Shown: positions 13,367 through 25,748 of the stretch, in pieces | Position numbering within the stretch: position 1 is the stretch's first letter | How the letters are laid out: each line of letters begins with the position of its first letter | Source of the DNA: Morchella semilibera | Taxonomy: Eukaryota; Ascomycota; Pezizomycetes; Pezizales; Morchellaceae | Length of the DNA stretch: 64,000 nt | Assembly: GCA_009192285.1 (NCBI GenBank) | Contig: WBVU01000018.1 | Coordinates: 682,001-746,000, forward strand | Direction of reading: 5' to 3' | Notes under the pieces: generated by a model | Seen by the model: only the letters and a program-made list of their open reading frames with translations | Told to the model about the DNA's origin: nothing | The model's database searches: none | Program-made: the position numbers and the translations under genes

Positions 13367-15823
13367 TTGGGACCTTGAGGGGAGATATTCGGGTATGTGA
13401 GGGCGAGGCGCATAGTAATTGAGGGGGAAATCGCAATATCTATAATTTTTCAAGACTTGTATGTACTTATAGGTACGTAATTGGTACGTACTTACATGCG
13501 TACCTGCTATTGGGCATGGAATTTCTTCCGGATTGGCCCAAACGCGCCTCCAGCCCCATATCCTCGAAATCGTGACTTTCTGAGTATGCGATGTCGATAT
13601 CAAAACTGGGTGGTGACGACCGCAGATATCTTCTCTCAATTGGGCACCCCAGAAGGAGAAAAGACGCTGTGCGCTGCTCGAGACGAGACATGTATACACA
13701 CATATGTATAACAAAATCCCATTAAGCTATTATCCCCAACCAGACGATTGACAGCCATGGTCCGACTCTTTCAGATCCCACGATCCAGTGGGTTGGTCGT
13801 GACACACTCCCTTCGTCTAAACCAGCCTACGAAATTGCTTTTTCTTCCACATAATATCAGGGTACCGGACAACACTGCGGTGGAATGGGAGAGAAGAAAA
13901 AGGCCGCTCATTCGCTAGCGCATGGATACAAAAACCGGTGAAAGGTTCTATCTAGATTACTATACTCATGGACTCTGTGGGCGATTGAACTTGTAGGGTA
14001 GATTGCTATATAGGTGGGGATATCGTTTTATGTGATACATGTGGTTTTTCGGATCGAGATACATGTACATGGGGTAGTTATCCTATACACGGATAATAGG
14101 TGCTCATACCTCCATACAGTAATATCTGGCTGAGAGAGGATTTGGTCTTAAACGCAAATTTTCAAAACGCGGACTTCATGAATCTAGGAAAGGGTGGAAT
14201 CCGCCAATGCGAATATTCTAATACCGTATATATCTACTCAAACCAAAACCTGGAGGTTTAAGTGTAAACTTCGACATGTATCCACGTGCTAGTAGTGTGT
14301 ATGGCTTAAGGAGAGAACCACAGATTATATGTATGGAGCTAGGCCCAATGATGCAATCTATGTACAGTACATGTATGTGTGTATGTACTTCTGAGGGCGG
14401 CCGCTAGTACAACACACACTTATCACCGTCACGAGTATTAAAAACTCATTTAGCTAGGTCTAGGTAAATGGGCTTAAAATTCTGTCTAATAGGAAACACA
14501 CGCGTGGGTTCTGTATCTGAGTATACGTGTGTATCTATTATACACTCAATGTATTGTATCTGTATCCTATGTGTAGTAGGGACTTCTAGTACGACCCAAA
14601 CACATAGAATTACATGTATCTGAGGTCTCGTAGACTGTACACAAGTTTTTAGTAACGATACATGTATGCTACATCTAAGGTTAGCACGATTACATGTATA
14701 CATGTAAACGTATCCCAACGCAGTCCCCATACATCAGACAGAAGCCCCTAGATCAGAACAGAGTATTGACTACATGTATTTTTTTTGCAATTTTTGAGGG
14801 TGAGTAAATAAAAGTATTGCTTTTCCCATTAATATATTCGCTCCTTTTTTTCTTTTTGTTTTGTTTTTGTTTGTCCATCAACTTTTTCAGAGCACCCTGA
14901 GCACACACTCTCAAATTTGAAAGATCCCCGGAGTGTGACAGAGCTCAGCGCAGTGACCAACGTCTCGGTTCCGGGGCGGTGTTGAGTATTTGAAGCAGCC
15001 ATCCAACCCTCTCTCTAGATCTCTCTCTCTCTCCTGTGTGTGTTTCTCTACACAGGGTAGCCGTCGTCATCGCGGGCAGATATACTTACATAGTATTTAT
15101 TTGGATCTACAGTAGCAGCAGCAGCCGACGAGCAGCACAGCAGCAGCAGAAACATCAGTGCAGTTGCAGTCTTCGCACGTTACTCTGTTAACTTAGTTAG
15201 GCGGATCAGATAGGAGTGACTGCCTGCAAGGGTAGGTAAGGGTAGTACCATTGCCACCACCCCCCCCTCTCCCCCCTCCCTCCCAAGCTGCCATTAGCTG
15301 CTGCCACCCTCTCGCGGGGGCTGTTCCACATTTTCTGAGTGAGGAGCCTGTAGTAACCTTGCGGCAGCCAAGTGGAGAACTACACTACTTCCACACCCCA
15401 GAGACAACAGACATATCATTCCGTACTTCCCACCCACACCACACTGAGCTGCTGCAACCGTTCGGTTGATTTGCCTCGTGGAACCTAGACCCTCCTCTCC
15501 ACTCTTACTACTACTCCTCGTCAAAAAGTCTCCCAGAACAAAAACTCCTACCAACCCCCTTCCCTTCATTTTTTTTTCTTGCTCTTTGATCGACTCGGCC
15601 TTTCCGTCTCGAAACAAAACATTAAATAAACAGAACGAGGTCCAAAGTAGCCGGCTTCTTTCACCAGCCAGTCTCTAGCATCACACAGGTCGAGAAACTC
15701 CTCAAGCATCTACAAATTCAACAATAGCAAAATCGATCTCTACCTCCATCCTCCATCCCTTGCTTGTCTTTGTCGCTCTTTAGTAACTTTAGTCACTCGT
15801 TAAAAACCCCGCCCTCCAAAATT

Positions 15824-17454
15824 ATGGAGACAAGTAGTCTATCTTGGGAACGGCGGGCGTCCGTTTCCGCTGCCCAAACCCTACCTCCGTTGGCGAACAT
15901 CACGGGCAAGCCATCTTCTGCAAACAGTCACTCACCTTCCCTCAGTCAACAGTCTGGAGACCTTCGGGATTCCGGCAACTGGTCGATGACTTCAACGAGA
16001 GTCAGCAATAGTAAATTCCACCCCTTCTATCTATCTTTTTTTTTTTTATAAATATGTAATGTAATATTGTCTGGAGGTGACCAAGTTAACTGGAATCCAG
16101 TCTCCGAATCATTTTCACCACAATTGACACTCCCTCCAATTGATGCTCATGGCCCCTCGCGTCAACATTCACAGGAGAATAATGGCGCTCCTTTATTCAG
16201 TTACAATCACTCCCCGACCGGTAGCACCTTCACTGCCTCAAACACTAGTTTGCATCACACAACTCCGCCGGGGACAATGTCGCAAGATGGAGCGCTCCCT
16301 ACGCCCTCGCCATCTGCGTCGCGACGAAGTAGCTTCGATAGCCGACTAAGCAACCTCCAACTTTCCTCTCCAGTAGGCGGCACACCTGCAGCTAGTCAAG
16401 TGAGTTTGGCAAGCACTTTGCAGCGCGAAAGGGGGATTCAAAGTAATTCTCCAGCACCGCACAGAATAGATAATGGGCCTGCAGATAGCACAAACGGAGT
16501 GCCCTACAGCCATCCCTACAACAGATATAGTGTAGTTAGCAATAGTGATTCGATCAATGGCTATAATGTAACTTCACCAAAGACTGGCGGTGTAGCACGA
16601 ACTGCTCCTCCAATCGGCGCATCGAGATTTTCTTACAACCAAGGCCAAGTCCCTCACCCAAATGCCCCATCGCCAACAAAGGGTTTCCCATATGCTTTCC
16701 CCGACCCTGATCTTGCACCACCAGGCCGGACTACAAGTCGTGAGGGGATCGCTCCTGGAAGGATCAGTACTGGAAGTTTACCTGGTTCTGCAGCTAGCAG
16801 CATCTACAGCTCGAACTCGCTACGTCCTGGTCATCACTCCCATATGAGTACGGACAATAGCTCCACAGGTATCACATATCCCAACAACCAATACCCTGCA
16901 GGTATGAATGGCAATCACCATCACCATCACCATCTCCAGCAAGATCGGAAATCAAGCCTCGGCCCAAGTGAGGCCGGTTCATTGAATGCTACACCATACT
17001 CAAGAACGCCCGAATTAAGGGTTAGCCACAAATTGGCGGAAAGGAAAAGGAGAAAGGAAATGAAGGATTTGTTTGACGAATTACGGGACCAACTACCTGC
17101 GGAAAGAGGCGGGAAAAGCAGTAAATGGGAGGTCCTGACAAAAGGTTTACCCATACCAAATCCCAATCACCCAATATTATCTAACAGTTGATTCTAGCGA
17201 TTGAATATATCAATCAATTAAAGCAAAACCAGGATAGTTTGAGTCGCACTGTTGATCAACTCCAGCACGAAGTCGAAACACTCCGAAATGATAGCCACAT
17301 GCGGCTGGAAATGCAAGAGAATCTTAGGATCGAATCGGCCCAAAATTTTCACCACTCATCACAGCCCACTGCATACCACCCACAAACCCATCACGCAGCG
17401 CATAATAGCGTCAGTAATGGACCAGGGCGAATGCAAGGCATTGAACGATGCTAA
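15824..17454 (+). CDS. bHLH transcription factor (Esc1-like group)
   Basis: Nuclear DNA-binding regulator. Three exons (15824-16010, 16077-17144, 17198-17454) join in frame to 503 aa; both introns are GT-AG and the second splits the bHLH domain before AIEYINQL. The first 370 residues are Ser/Pro/Gly/Asn-rich and probably disordered, with a six-His run near 16917. The basic helix-loop-helix domain covers about 377-433, starting RVSHKLAERKRRKEMKDLF. His380, Glu384 and Arg388 fit the 5-9-13 pattern of group B factors that bind CACGTG-type E-boxes. A leucine heptad stretch follows to about residue 450. The family is clear; the target genes cannot be told from sequence. The ATG was chosen because an in-frame intron joins it to the main exon. 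The leader upstream (from about 14930) is long and CT/CAG-rich, and the 3' flank is strongly T-rich. Confidence 0.88.
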
Positions 17455-20400
17455 AATATTTATATCATTTCTCAGCTCATGTTAATGTTTTTCCTAATCT
17501 ATACTACCCGGTGCGAGAATGTGTTCTCGCGGATTGCAACCTAAATTTGCATGGCTTGGCGCGACTACTTTTTACTTGCAACTCCTATCATTCCTATTAT
17601 GTATGTTGACGGTGGCCTGGCTGTCCCTTCTTCAACGAGTTAACCATCATTTTTTTCCCTGCTGGATATCTCTTTGTTTTTTTTGTTCTCTTGCTTTTCG
17701 CTTTATGGGGGCGGTGGTTTTTTTTTAAAAAAATTCTTCTTTGGGGGGTACGGTTTGTTCTTGGGTTTGCGGGCTGGGCACGGCAATTTTACCGAATGTT
17801 CACTTAGGTAATTTTGAAGGATCAGACAGGTTTTCGATTCAGTGTCTTATGTTGTCTCTTGCGATATTTCCATTCAACTGATTGATCTTTTCTTATATGT
17901 TTTTTTCCCTCTGGATTTATCTATTCATCTTATCTGAATCGAGGGAGGTATCTTTTGAAACTATCTTATGGGGACAGGGTGTGCAAAGGACAGGAAATGG
18001 GTCGATACGGATGGGTCATGGCGGGTCACAGGTGTTTTTTTTTTTCCTTTTTTTTTTTCTCGGGAGGGCCTTTTCATTTTTTTTTATTATTATTTTGTCT
18101 GCTCTTTTTGCATTTTTCTTTGTAAACCTTCATTATAGCTGTATTTATTCTATGGATATAAAATAATAAAACCCCTTTCTTACCAATAACATCCTATAAC
18201 CTCTACTAGGGTCTAGCCCGTGCAAATCAAAAACTCCATAACCAACAAAAACAGCGTCTCTTATGCAACCAGTCTAAAAAAAAAAGATGAAGTCTACCAT
18301 CTGGTACCTAAACCTCAGTAGTACCTTATTTGACCGTCTCGTTCCCTTTAAACACTCCTGCGGAGTTTGTAGTATCAAATCCGCCCTTGAGAATAAACTA
18401 GCACACCATGAACCACCCCTCGTCACATGCATGACCTTCATTGAAGGAATAATTTACAGCACCAACGCGAATCATCATACAGTGGTCGAGCCACTTGAAC
18501 CCAGTGCTGATCCCCCAAATCCTTTCAACCCTCTCTGTAAGGTACTTAATCTCGAGAGCCTAGCAGGCCTAGCCCTTGTAACTAGTTAGAATATTCTCGA
18601 GTCAATGTCCGTTTACGGATACTCACTTTCATTACTTTGACCGCTCTGCCGGGGTGTCGTTAGTATAATGAAACACTAAGACCCAATACTTACCTGCTGG
18701 GTCACTGAAAGGACGAATACTTTAATGAAATCCGGAAGAAACACCCCACTAGTAACAAACCACAGGGTGGTAATTATAGTGATGTTCTCGTAGCTAGATA
18801 TCACTTGCGTGAGTATTGGAACTGTAAAGCTTGTGAGAAGTTGACGTCGCTCAGTGTATCGAAGATAAAACGGGGCGCAAGCGTAGTTATGTCAAAAGTC
18901 AACAGAGGGGTGAGGATAAAGCAACACGCCAGCCCGGCTGGTGGAACAGGCTTGGCACGGAGCACCGCAACGACGAAGTTCACAGGCGGTCCAACGAAGA
19001 TATAAAATTGTACTTTTGATGTGATGACCGAGTGGCAAATGCATATAAAGAACTGCGATCATAATAGAAGGCCCGGCCCGGGTGGGAATCCCTTAAAAGA
19101 TTCAAAGGTGTATTAGTCATTGAGCAAGACGATTTCAAATTATTTTAAAAATATAAATGTATAGATCTATAATATCTTAAATATTCCCAAGTTACAGCTT
19201 TATTAATTTTGTGGTGTGGTGGGGAAATATTCTTATGTGGGTGATTGCTGTGGAACTGGAAATGATTGGGGTGTAACATTTTGGCCTGCTGTGACTCTGT
19301 GTGTTTCCGAGCTATCAACAAGCCCTTTTCAGGGAAGGTTGCAATTGGTAACTAGTATAGGTAGGGCCCAGCGTTTATGAGTATGGTATAGCTGCAGTAG
19401 TTCTAGTTTATACTATATGGTGAAAGTGAGGCTTAATATTTCTCCCTCAGCTGACCCTTATACTCTACCTCTAGGTCAATCACTTCATGGTTTTCAAGCT
19501 CTTTTCAGGATAGCCAGATAGGAGGTATGAAAAGGCATTTAAGTCTTCATTGATTGTATGGCAGGTGGCTTAGAGTTGCGGGTCTTGGTGGGGTGTCTCA
19601 TGATTTCCACTCATGGCGTGGGGAGAGCCCAATTACCCAAAATGAAAGCCTTCTTCAGTGATTGATGTGGCCGCTCCAGCCAGCCGGCAAATTCTAATTA
19701 GGCGCGGATACGCCCCCCAAAAGAAGCAAATGTTGCCTGTAGGCCAAATGACATCACATTGTATCACTCGCTTGTGAGCACTTCAAATTAATCCGTTTTA
19801 GGATAAGATTTGCATGGGCCTGGTCATTATATGTGTGTACTACTACTCTACTCTATGCTATCTCGGGATCAAGCTACGCTATCGAGGTTTGGGTGATATG
19901 ATGCCGCGTCCCCAGTACTGCGGCCCCCTCAGTCGAACCCAACATGTAAAGAATACTGGATCAAACCCTTATTGCTACAAAAGCGTACTGTGTATCTCCC
20001 TGTGTGTATCTATCTGATAGATCTATTTAAGCAGGCGCGCAAAGGTATATGAGAGAAAGGAGGTGAGGCGGCCTTATGTCTCCGAATTCGGGGTAGAGTT
20101 ATACGCACAGGCCGGAACGAACATGCAAGAAGCACAATGCAATATCAATCATATATTCTGGCTCTATATCCTGATAGTGCATTCAATGGGAAACATTGGC
20201 GAATATAGAACTCACTACCTATTTCCCACTTATTAGAACCCCTACTTACCAACGTAGTATTGCATTATACAGCCTTTTATAGACGTATATAAGTATGGGT
20301 GGGACTATACATAACACAACCAACTATAGACCTGGTACACCATATATATAGCGAGTAGCTTGGGGTTGGTTAATTATAACTGCTGCGGGGGGCCGGGGTC

Positions 20401-22202
20401 TCTCACAAGCAGAGTTGTGCTCAGACAAAAGATTTGACCAACAAAGAACCGACGAACAGCCTGCAACTGAGGTTGCACATAGGTTGTATAACATAACACT
20501 AATCAAATATATATATCTAGCAGAACCTTTTATAAGTATTGCGCACATATGTGGCGCTTATATATAACCTGGCTAGCACTTCTAAAACCTACTTATTAGG
20601 CTCGATCGAATACCTCCGGATTATGCCCCTTATCTAGTTGGGAATCTATGTTTTCATGCGACCAAACGAACGATATAGAAAACCTAGGCCCCGGGCATCT
20701 CTCGAGCTCTTTAAATTATAAACACTGACGAGCACACTACAATATGACATACATTAAAAAAAGCTCGCAAACATACACTTTCATGCATGCTATTCTTTTA
20801 CCTATCTCTTTATACAGCCGAAATGGATCGAGGAGAATGTTGAAAGATCGACCTAGAGCGGAAAGCTTTTGCTAATTCAGGCCTTGGGAGGCAAAATAGT
20901 AAAGTTTTGTTTATTAAGTCTTTGATAAAATTATGAGGGAGATTTGTAGGGCCCGAAAATTCTTAATAGTACGTGGAATTCACGTAATGTTCAAGCGCGT
21001 CTAGCAGGGGGACTTCGGTCATTATAGTGTGTCAATCGTACTACCACCCTGAATGGTGCACTATACTAGATACTTAGTTTTAGTACGTACTTAACGTAGA
21101 CGCGATATTTGGTAATTTGTTTTGGTGGTGTGTTCAATACCCCGACTGGTGTACGTGTGAAGTGCGGGGGTACTAATATATAATCACACTAAAGCAGGGC
21201 ACAGGACTACCAGATACTATAAACTTTATTATACTATAGTCAAGTTAAGTGATAATTAAGCATGTACTAGGTAGTATGTGTGATGGTATTGTTCCAGGCC
21301 ACCTTATCTATACTATATGATTAGATTAGATCAACCATATCTGGTCTAGTTATATGCATGTAATTATATTGACCTTGGTTAATAGTAGAGACGTTGCACA
21401 CAAAGCCCAGCGCGCGGGGTATATAGAAATTGCAGCCGAATGGTTACAAGTTCAGCCTGGCGGTTGAGACCTTGGCCTCTAAAGTTTGCTGGAGTGTTTA
21501 TTTGTTCTCTGATTACAGTATGAGAAAATGGGGTGGAGTCACTGCCATAGGACTACGGAATTTGGTGGCAAGTACCAAATTAAACCCGCATTAGAGGGAG
21601 AGTACTGTAGAAATACCATATCCTTACCACACTACTAGCGTATCAGCGGCAATACCGTAGTGATCCCACCCCTTTTTTGGTACTGCATGTCCCTTCTAAA
21701 TGCGGGAAATGTGTTTGTGCCTCCCGCTATATAGCTGCTATAGCTGGCCGCCCAAGATAATGAGATACATGTACATATTTACATGTATCCAACGTACTGA
21801 TACAATATACATGTACTTAGCTACAAGTACATGTATGTCTAAAATCCAGCAGGCTAAGATAATAAGAGGGAAGATATTAATTGATTTAACCAGCAATATT
21901 GCTTAGAATTTGGTAATTGGAGACTGATATTATATATAATAAGAGCAAGGGTGGCTGGCAAGTCCATTGACTCCGGATTATATTCGAATTCCCTATCACT
22001 CTCTCTACTCAATGTATTTTTTATCCAATATTCTAAGTGAAGTTACTTATAGTACTAACGTAATGTAAATACATGTAGGTCCATAGGCCAAGTACATGGA
22101 GTCGGCTAAAAGTCGTCTTAGTAAATACTTAGGTCCCGCGCGCTCTAGAGTCCCCTCAGTGGTGTTTATAGTCTTTTTATACACAAAGTTACATCTAGTC
22201 TA

Positions 22203-22291
22203 CTTGCTGAAAAATAAAGTATGGTCTCCAAGGTGAGCCAGAAAGCAACCGCGGATGTTCGGGTTGAGACCATACTTTTTTTCCCAGCAAG
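22203..22291. mobile_element. short foldback MITE-like element
   Basis: An 89-bp element whose arms are inverted copies. The left begins CTTGCTGAAAAATAAAG and runs to TATGGTCTC. The right runs from GAGACCATAC to CCCAGCAAG. Both sides are flanked by TA. The arms occupy about 28 bp each, leaving a loop of about 35 bp, so the transcript would fold into a hairpin. Non-coding. No second copy was found in the window. Confidence 0.65.
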
Positions 22292-23527
22292 TATAGGCCC
22301 ACAGACACATAGCACTTACATGTATGATGTATGTATTCGTGCATGACCCGAATATACATGTACCCAGGTTATCTAATACTTACTAAGAGTCTGTTTGAGA
22401 TCGAACTGCTTAAACTGAGATTAAGACTCCCAAATGCCGTTATACGAACAAAACTATGCTGTCTATGTTAAAAGTATGCTTGTTTGGGATGCCGAGGTAA
22501 TATCGATACTAAGCATATATAACTGAATTTTGGAAAATTGGGACTTATTTCTTCTATTGTAACATCTACTCTCACAAAAATTGTTACATACAAAAGCCAC
22601 CTAACGGAATTTATGTCTAACTCTATTTCCAAATTTCAGTTCTAATAGGGCTTTGGTCTAACGTAATTCCTAGACTATATTTCCTCCAAAAGGACCCTAA
22701 ACCCAACTAACAAAATTTCCATTAAGTTTACTAGAATCCCAGACAAAATTAGCCTCGACCGGGACCGGTACCGAAATCATGTTACTAGGCCTAGGCCTTA
22801 GAACGTACTAGCCTGACTTAAGCGCTAATGAGGAATCAGCAAAGGATAAGTGGCACCGAGCTGTTGGGAGGGATATGGTAGCGGTTTGTAGTAATATAAA
22901 CCGAAATTTTAAGACTTAGTATATGGTAATCTTTTACCGATTGGTGTATGATATACGCCATATATTACCCAATAATATAATGGTGTGTGCGGGCTTCAGT
23001 TCCAAGACTCAACCATAGGGCTGCCTTTACCAGCTCAAGTATTAAATATAACTCAAGGCGGTGGTGCATCGCCTTCCGTAGCTACAGAGGAATTTGTATA
23101 TTGGTTCATATAGTAATATACGTACATGTATTTGTGAGTGGAGGAGTCGTTTTTTTATGGGTCCTAATATAGCTAGGACCCTAAGTAGGTTTTGGCCTGG
23201 TAAAGGGAAGTTGACAATATATTTCCTAGATACATATATGTAAGTAGTTGCTGACTGTGGAAAGCTTACGAGGGGTATGGTGCATGCAACACCCAAGAGC
23301 TTTAAAATTAACTATAGAGAGTATATGGAAAACTGATAAATATGTAAATATAGCTCTGTGTGCAAAGTAATTAAGGGATTTTGTCGATTTTTCTCGAATT
23401 CTCTCTGACGTTCTTGGACGTTGCGGAATGGGTTAGCTGATCAATTTTTACGTATACTTAACATGCAGTGGGGTCGGGAGGGTGGGGGGCGCTATGGCCA
23501 CGTGGTCTGGGGGACGTTAGCTCACAA

Positions 23528-23662
23528 TCCCTTAAGCTGTCAGAAAAATGCAAAGATTAGTTGCTTTTGCTAACAGATCTTGTTATCTCTCCTGTCAAAT
23601 AAATGATCTCCCATACAAACCGACCCTATATTAAACGGGGTCAGCATCGACAGCTTAAGGGA
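23528..23662. mobile_element. inverted-repeat element, family C copy 1
   Basis: A 135-bp element with perfect 14-bp termini TCCCTTAAGCTGTC and GACAGCTTAAGGGA. Its interior (TGTTATCTC, GATCTCC, CATACA and a CAGCATCGAC near the right end) matches a second element at 58839-59013. No TA duplication is evident; an ACA may flank both sides. Non-coding. Confidence 0.6.
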
Positions 23663-25177
23663 TACATGGGTGATCTAGCTAGACCTACCGTCTCTTCTCT
23701 TATCGTCTCGATGGCCGTTTTTAGTTGGCCCTCGATTGAATTATCAAGATAAAAACATTGCACCCCCTGAAAAGGGAAGGAAAGGAGGGAGAGGAAAGGG
23801 GGCTGCAGTATGGGTGGGGGGAACTAGAACGAGCAGAAGAATAGAAGGGTACCATGCTAAGGGGAGTGATGCGTGCCTGGTGAATGATGAGTCTCGAGAA
23901 AGTGAGCGCACCAGATTGGTCAAGGCTGAGAAGGAGTGGAAATTAGAGTAGTTCCTGTCGTGCTCCTGCATTCTTGTTTCTGTTTTGGTGTGTTTTGGTT
24001 TTTTTCTGTTTTTGTTGTGCTTTCTACCCTGGGGAGGAAGAGCTTACCCTGCCTCCGGAGAGTGGGAGGAAGGTTTTGTCATAGCCCACGGGCTGCATAC
24101 ATGTATGAAGTATCAATCAATCAATTGCACCCCTGAACTATCTTATAACCCTAACCCAAACCGAGTGATAACACATGAAGATGCATATGTATTACCATCG
24201 CTCAGTACTTCGATGCAACAGAGGAGAAAGCAAATTTAAAGGTTGTTGGTCACCCGTTAACCCTCGCGGTGTTGGTTGTGGTTTACGACTCCCTCCGACT
24301 AGGGGGAAGTAAATTCACTCAAAGTAAAATAGGCCCCCCTGTTCCTTAAAGGGCTAGAGGTGGTTTATTATTTATATATACGTTCTCCACATATATACAA
24401 GTGGGGAGAAAAAAGCATACTATTTGAGATCTAGCTCAAAAATACCCCTTACGGGGCCATAAATACGGCTTTAACTTACGATTTGTGGCTTCACCACTGA
24501 CATTGTAATCATCATTATGACCACAGGACTAAAGCACGGCTTCACTATATACATATGCATACATTCATACAGTACTAAAAAGACGGGTATATCTATTCTA
24601 GAATACTACAGTACTACAATATTGTTACGACATTGCAATATTAATTATTACGATACCCTCCCCTTTGGCACGGTATATATCTAGAAACAAGGATCTTGTC
24701 GCGCGCCACCTGATTTCTGCTAAACCAAATTTGCAAAGTGCGTAAGGCCTCAAGAGCATGTTATGTGATGTTTTGGTTGGGTTTGCCTCTTGATAACGCT
24801 TCGCTGCGCCGTCAGCAGCCGCATGTCACTCACTACATGTATCTACGAAACCGCCTCAGACGGAGCTCAAAGGCGCTTCACGGGGGAAGTGGCATTGACA
24901 TAGTGATTCCTCAAATTGTGTAGTCAGAGATTTGCCAAGTGCTCACACTTGAAGACTCTAACTTATCTCAAGCCTGAAAACACCGGGGCGTATGTCTTAG
25001 CGGCGTGGTAGAATTCGGAAATGCTGTCCTCCAAACTACAACTACTTATGTAGGGGTTGTGGAAAGTAAGTGAGGCAAGACCTTTACCACGCACTACGCA
25101 AGTACCTAAGCAAAAATAATATTAAAAGTTTCTAAGGTAAATACTAGCCATTTTTGGCTAAGACCCTGCTGTGCTTA

Positions 25178-25359
25178 TTGTGGGTTGTCAAGTTTACCCG
25201 GACGCCTGATGCAACAAACTCGCCAAGGAATATTGAATACCAGTATTAACTAGGCTGGCAAGTATTTCTTAAATTTCTTGCAGAAATTTAGGGTTTGTGG
25301 CTTATTTTTGGCTGTGAATCCGTAGCATCATAGCCGTTGATAATTTTGACAACCCACAA
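25178..25359. mobile_element. MITE-like element with TTGTGGGTTGTCAA ends
   Basis: A 182-bp element bounded by TTGTGGGTTGTCAA and its exact inverse TTGACAACCCACAA, with TA on each side. The interior is AT-rich and non-coding. Structure and target duplication suggest a non-autonomous Tc1/mariner-like element. It lies about 390 bp downstream of the lipase gene's stop. Confidence 0.7.
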
Positions 25360-25748
25360 TATCTACTACTCGCGATCGCTGAACATCCCATGGCCAATTG
25401 CATGTAGTTAGGAACTAAAATATGTAGGTACATTAAGTAGGTAAAACCAGTAAAACTATCCAGAAATAAATTCTAACTTAATTATAAACACCCAAATGTA
25501 CTTAGCAGTGATTACTGTATCGTTCTTGAATTATTAAAAAAGCGTTACCCTCGCCAATATATACCACCCACCCTCAAAAATGAGATAATTATGTAGAGAA
25601 AGACGAAAAAAAGAGAGAAACAAGAGAGAAAACATAAATAAACTAAAAACCTCGCTAAGACATCTATAGAAAATAATCCCCAAACAGAGAAACCTCTAAG
25701 CTAAACAGGTATCGTTTTCCTTTCGTCATAAATCATCACTCGGAAAGG

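Larger units (their letters stand above)
9980..15823. other. gene-poor region with two MITE-like elements and the bHLH gene's 5' leader
   Basis: About 5.8 kb without a recognisable gene. It contains two small TA-flanked inverted-repeat elements (11063-11230 and 11820-11911), a 16-base G run at 13351, and at least a dozen TACATGTA palindromes between 10100 and 14780. Open frames at 12366-13140 show no motif. From about 14930 to 15823 the sequence becomes pyrimidine-rich with CT and CAG runs, as expected for the promoter and long 5' leader of the following bHLH gene; the leader itself may be spliced. Confidence 0.45.
17455..25748. other. large gene-free region with small inverted-repeat elements
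   Basis: About 8.3 kb with no recognisable protein gene. The first 700 bp are T-rich and probably include the bHLH gene's 3' UTR. Beyond that, AT-rich sequence carries short uncharacterised open frames (for example 18287-18589). It holds three foldback elements (22203-22291, 23528-23662, 25178-25359) and about ten TACATGTA palindromes, mostly between 21760 and 24840. No transposase, reverse transcriptase or tRNA seen. Confidence 0.45.

Noticed and set aside
18287-18589. A 100-codon open frame with two Cys and several His
   Set aside because: The CxxC-like spacing is not matched by any zinc-finger pattern, and the surrounding DNA is non-coding in character.
21520-21690. A possible inverted-repeat element (GGGGTGGAGTCACT with AGTGATCCCACCCC)
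   Set aside because: The arms match only partly and flanking duplications are unclear, so it falls below the standard used for the other elements.
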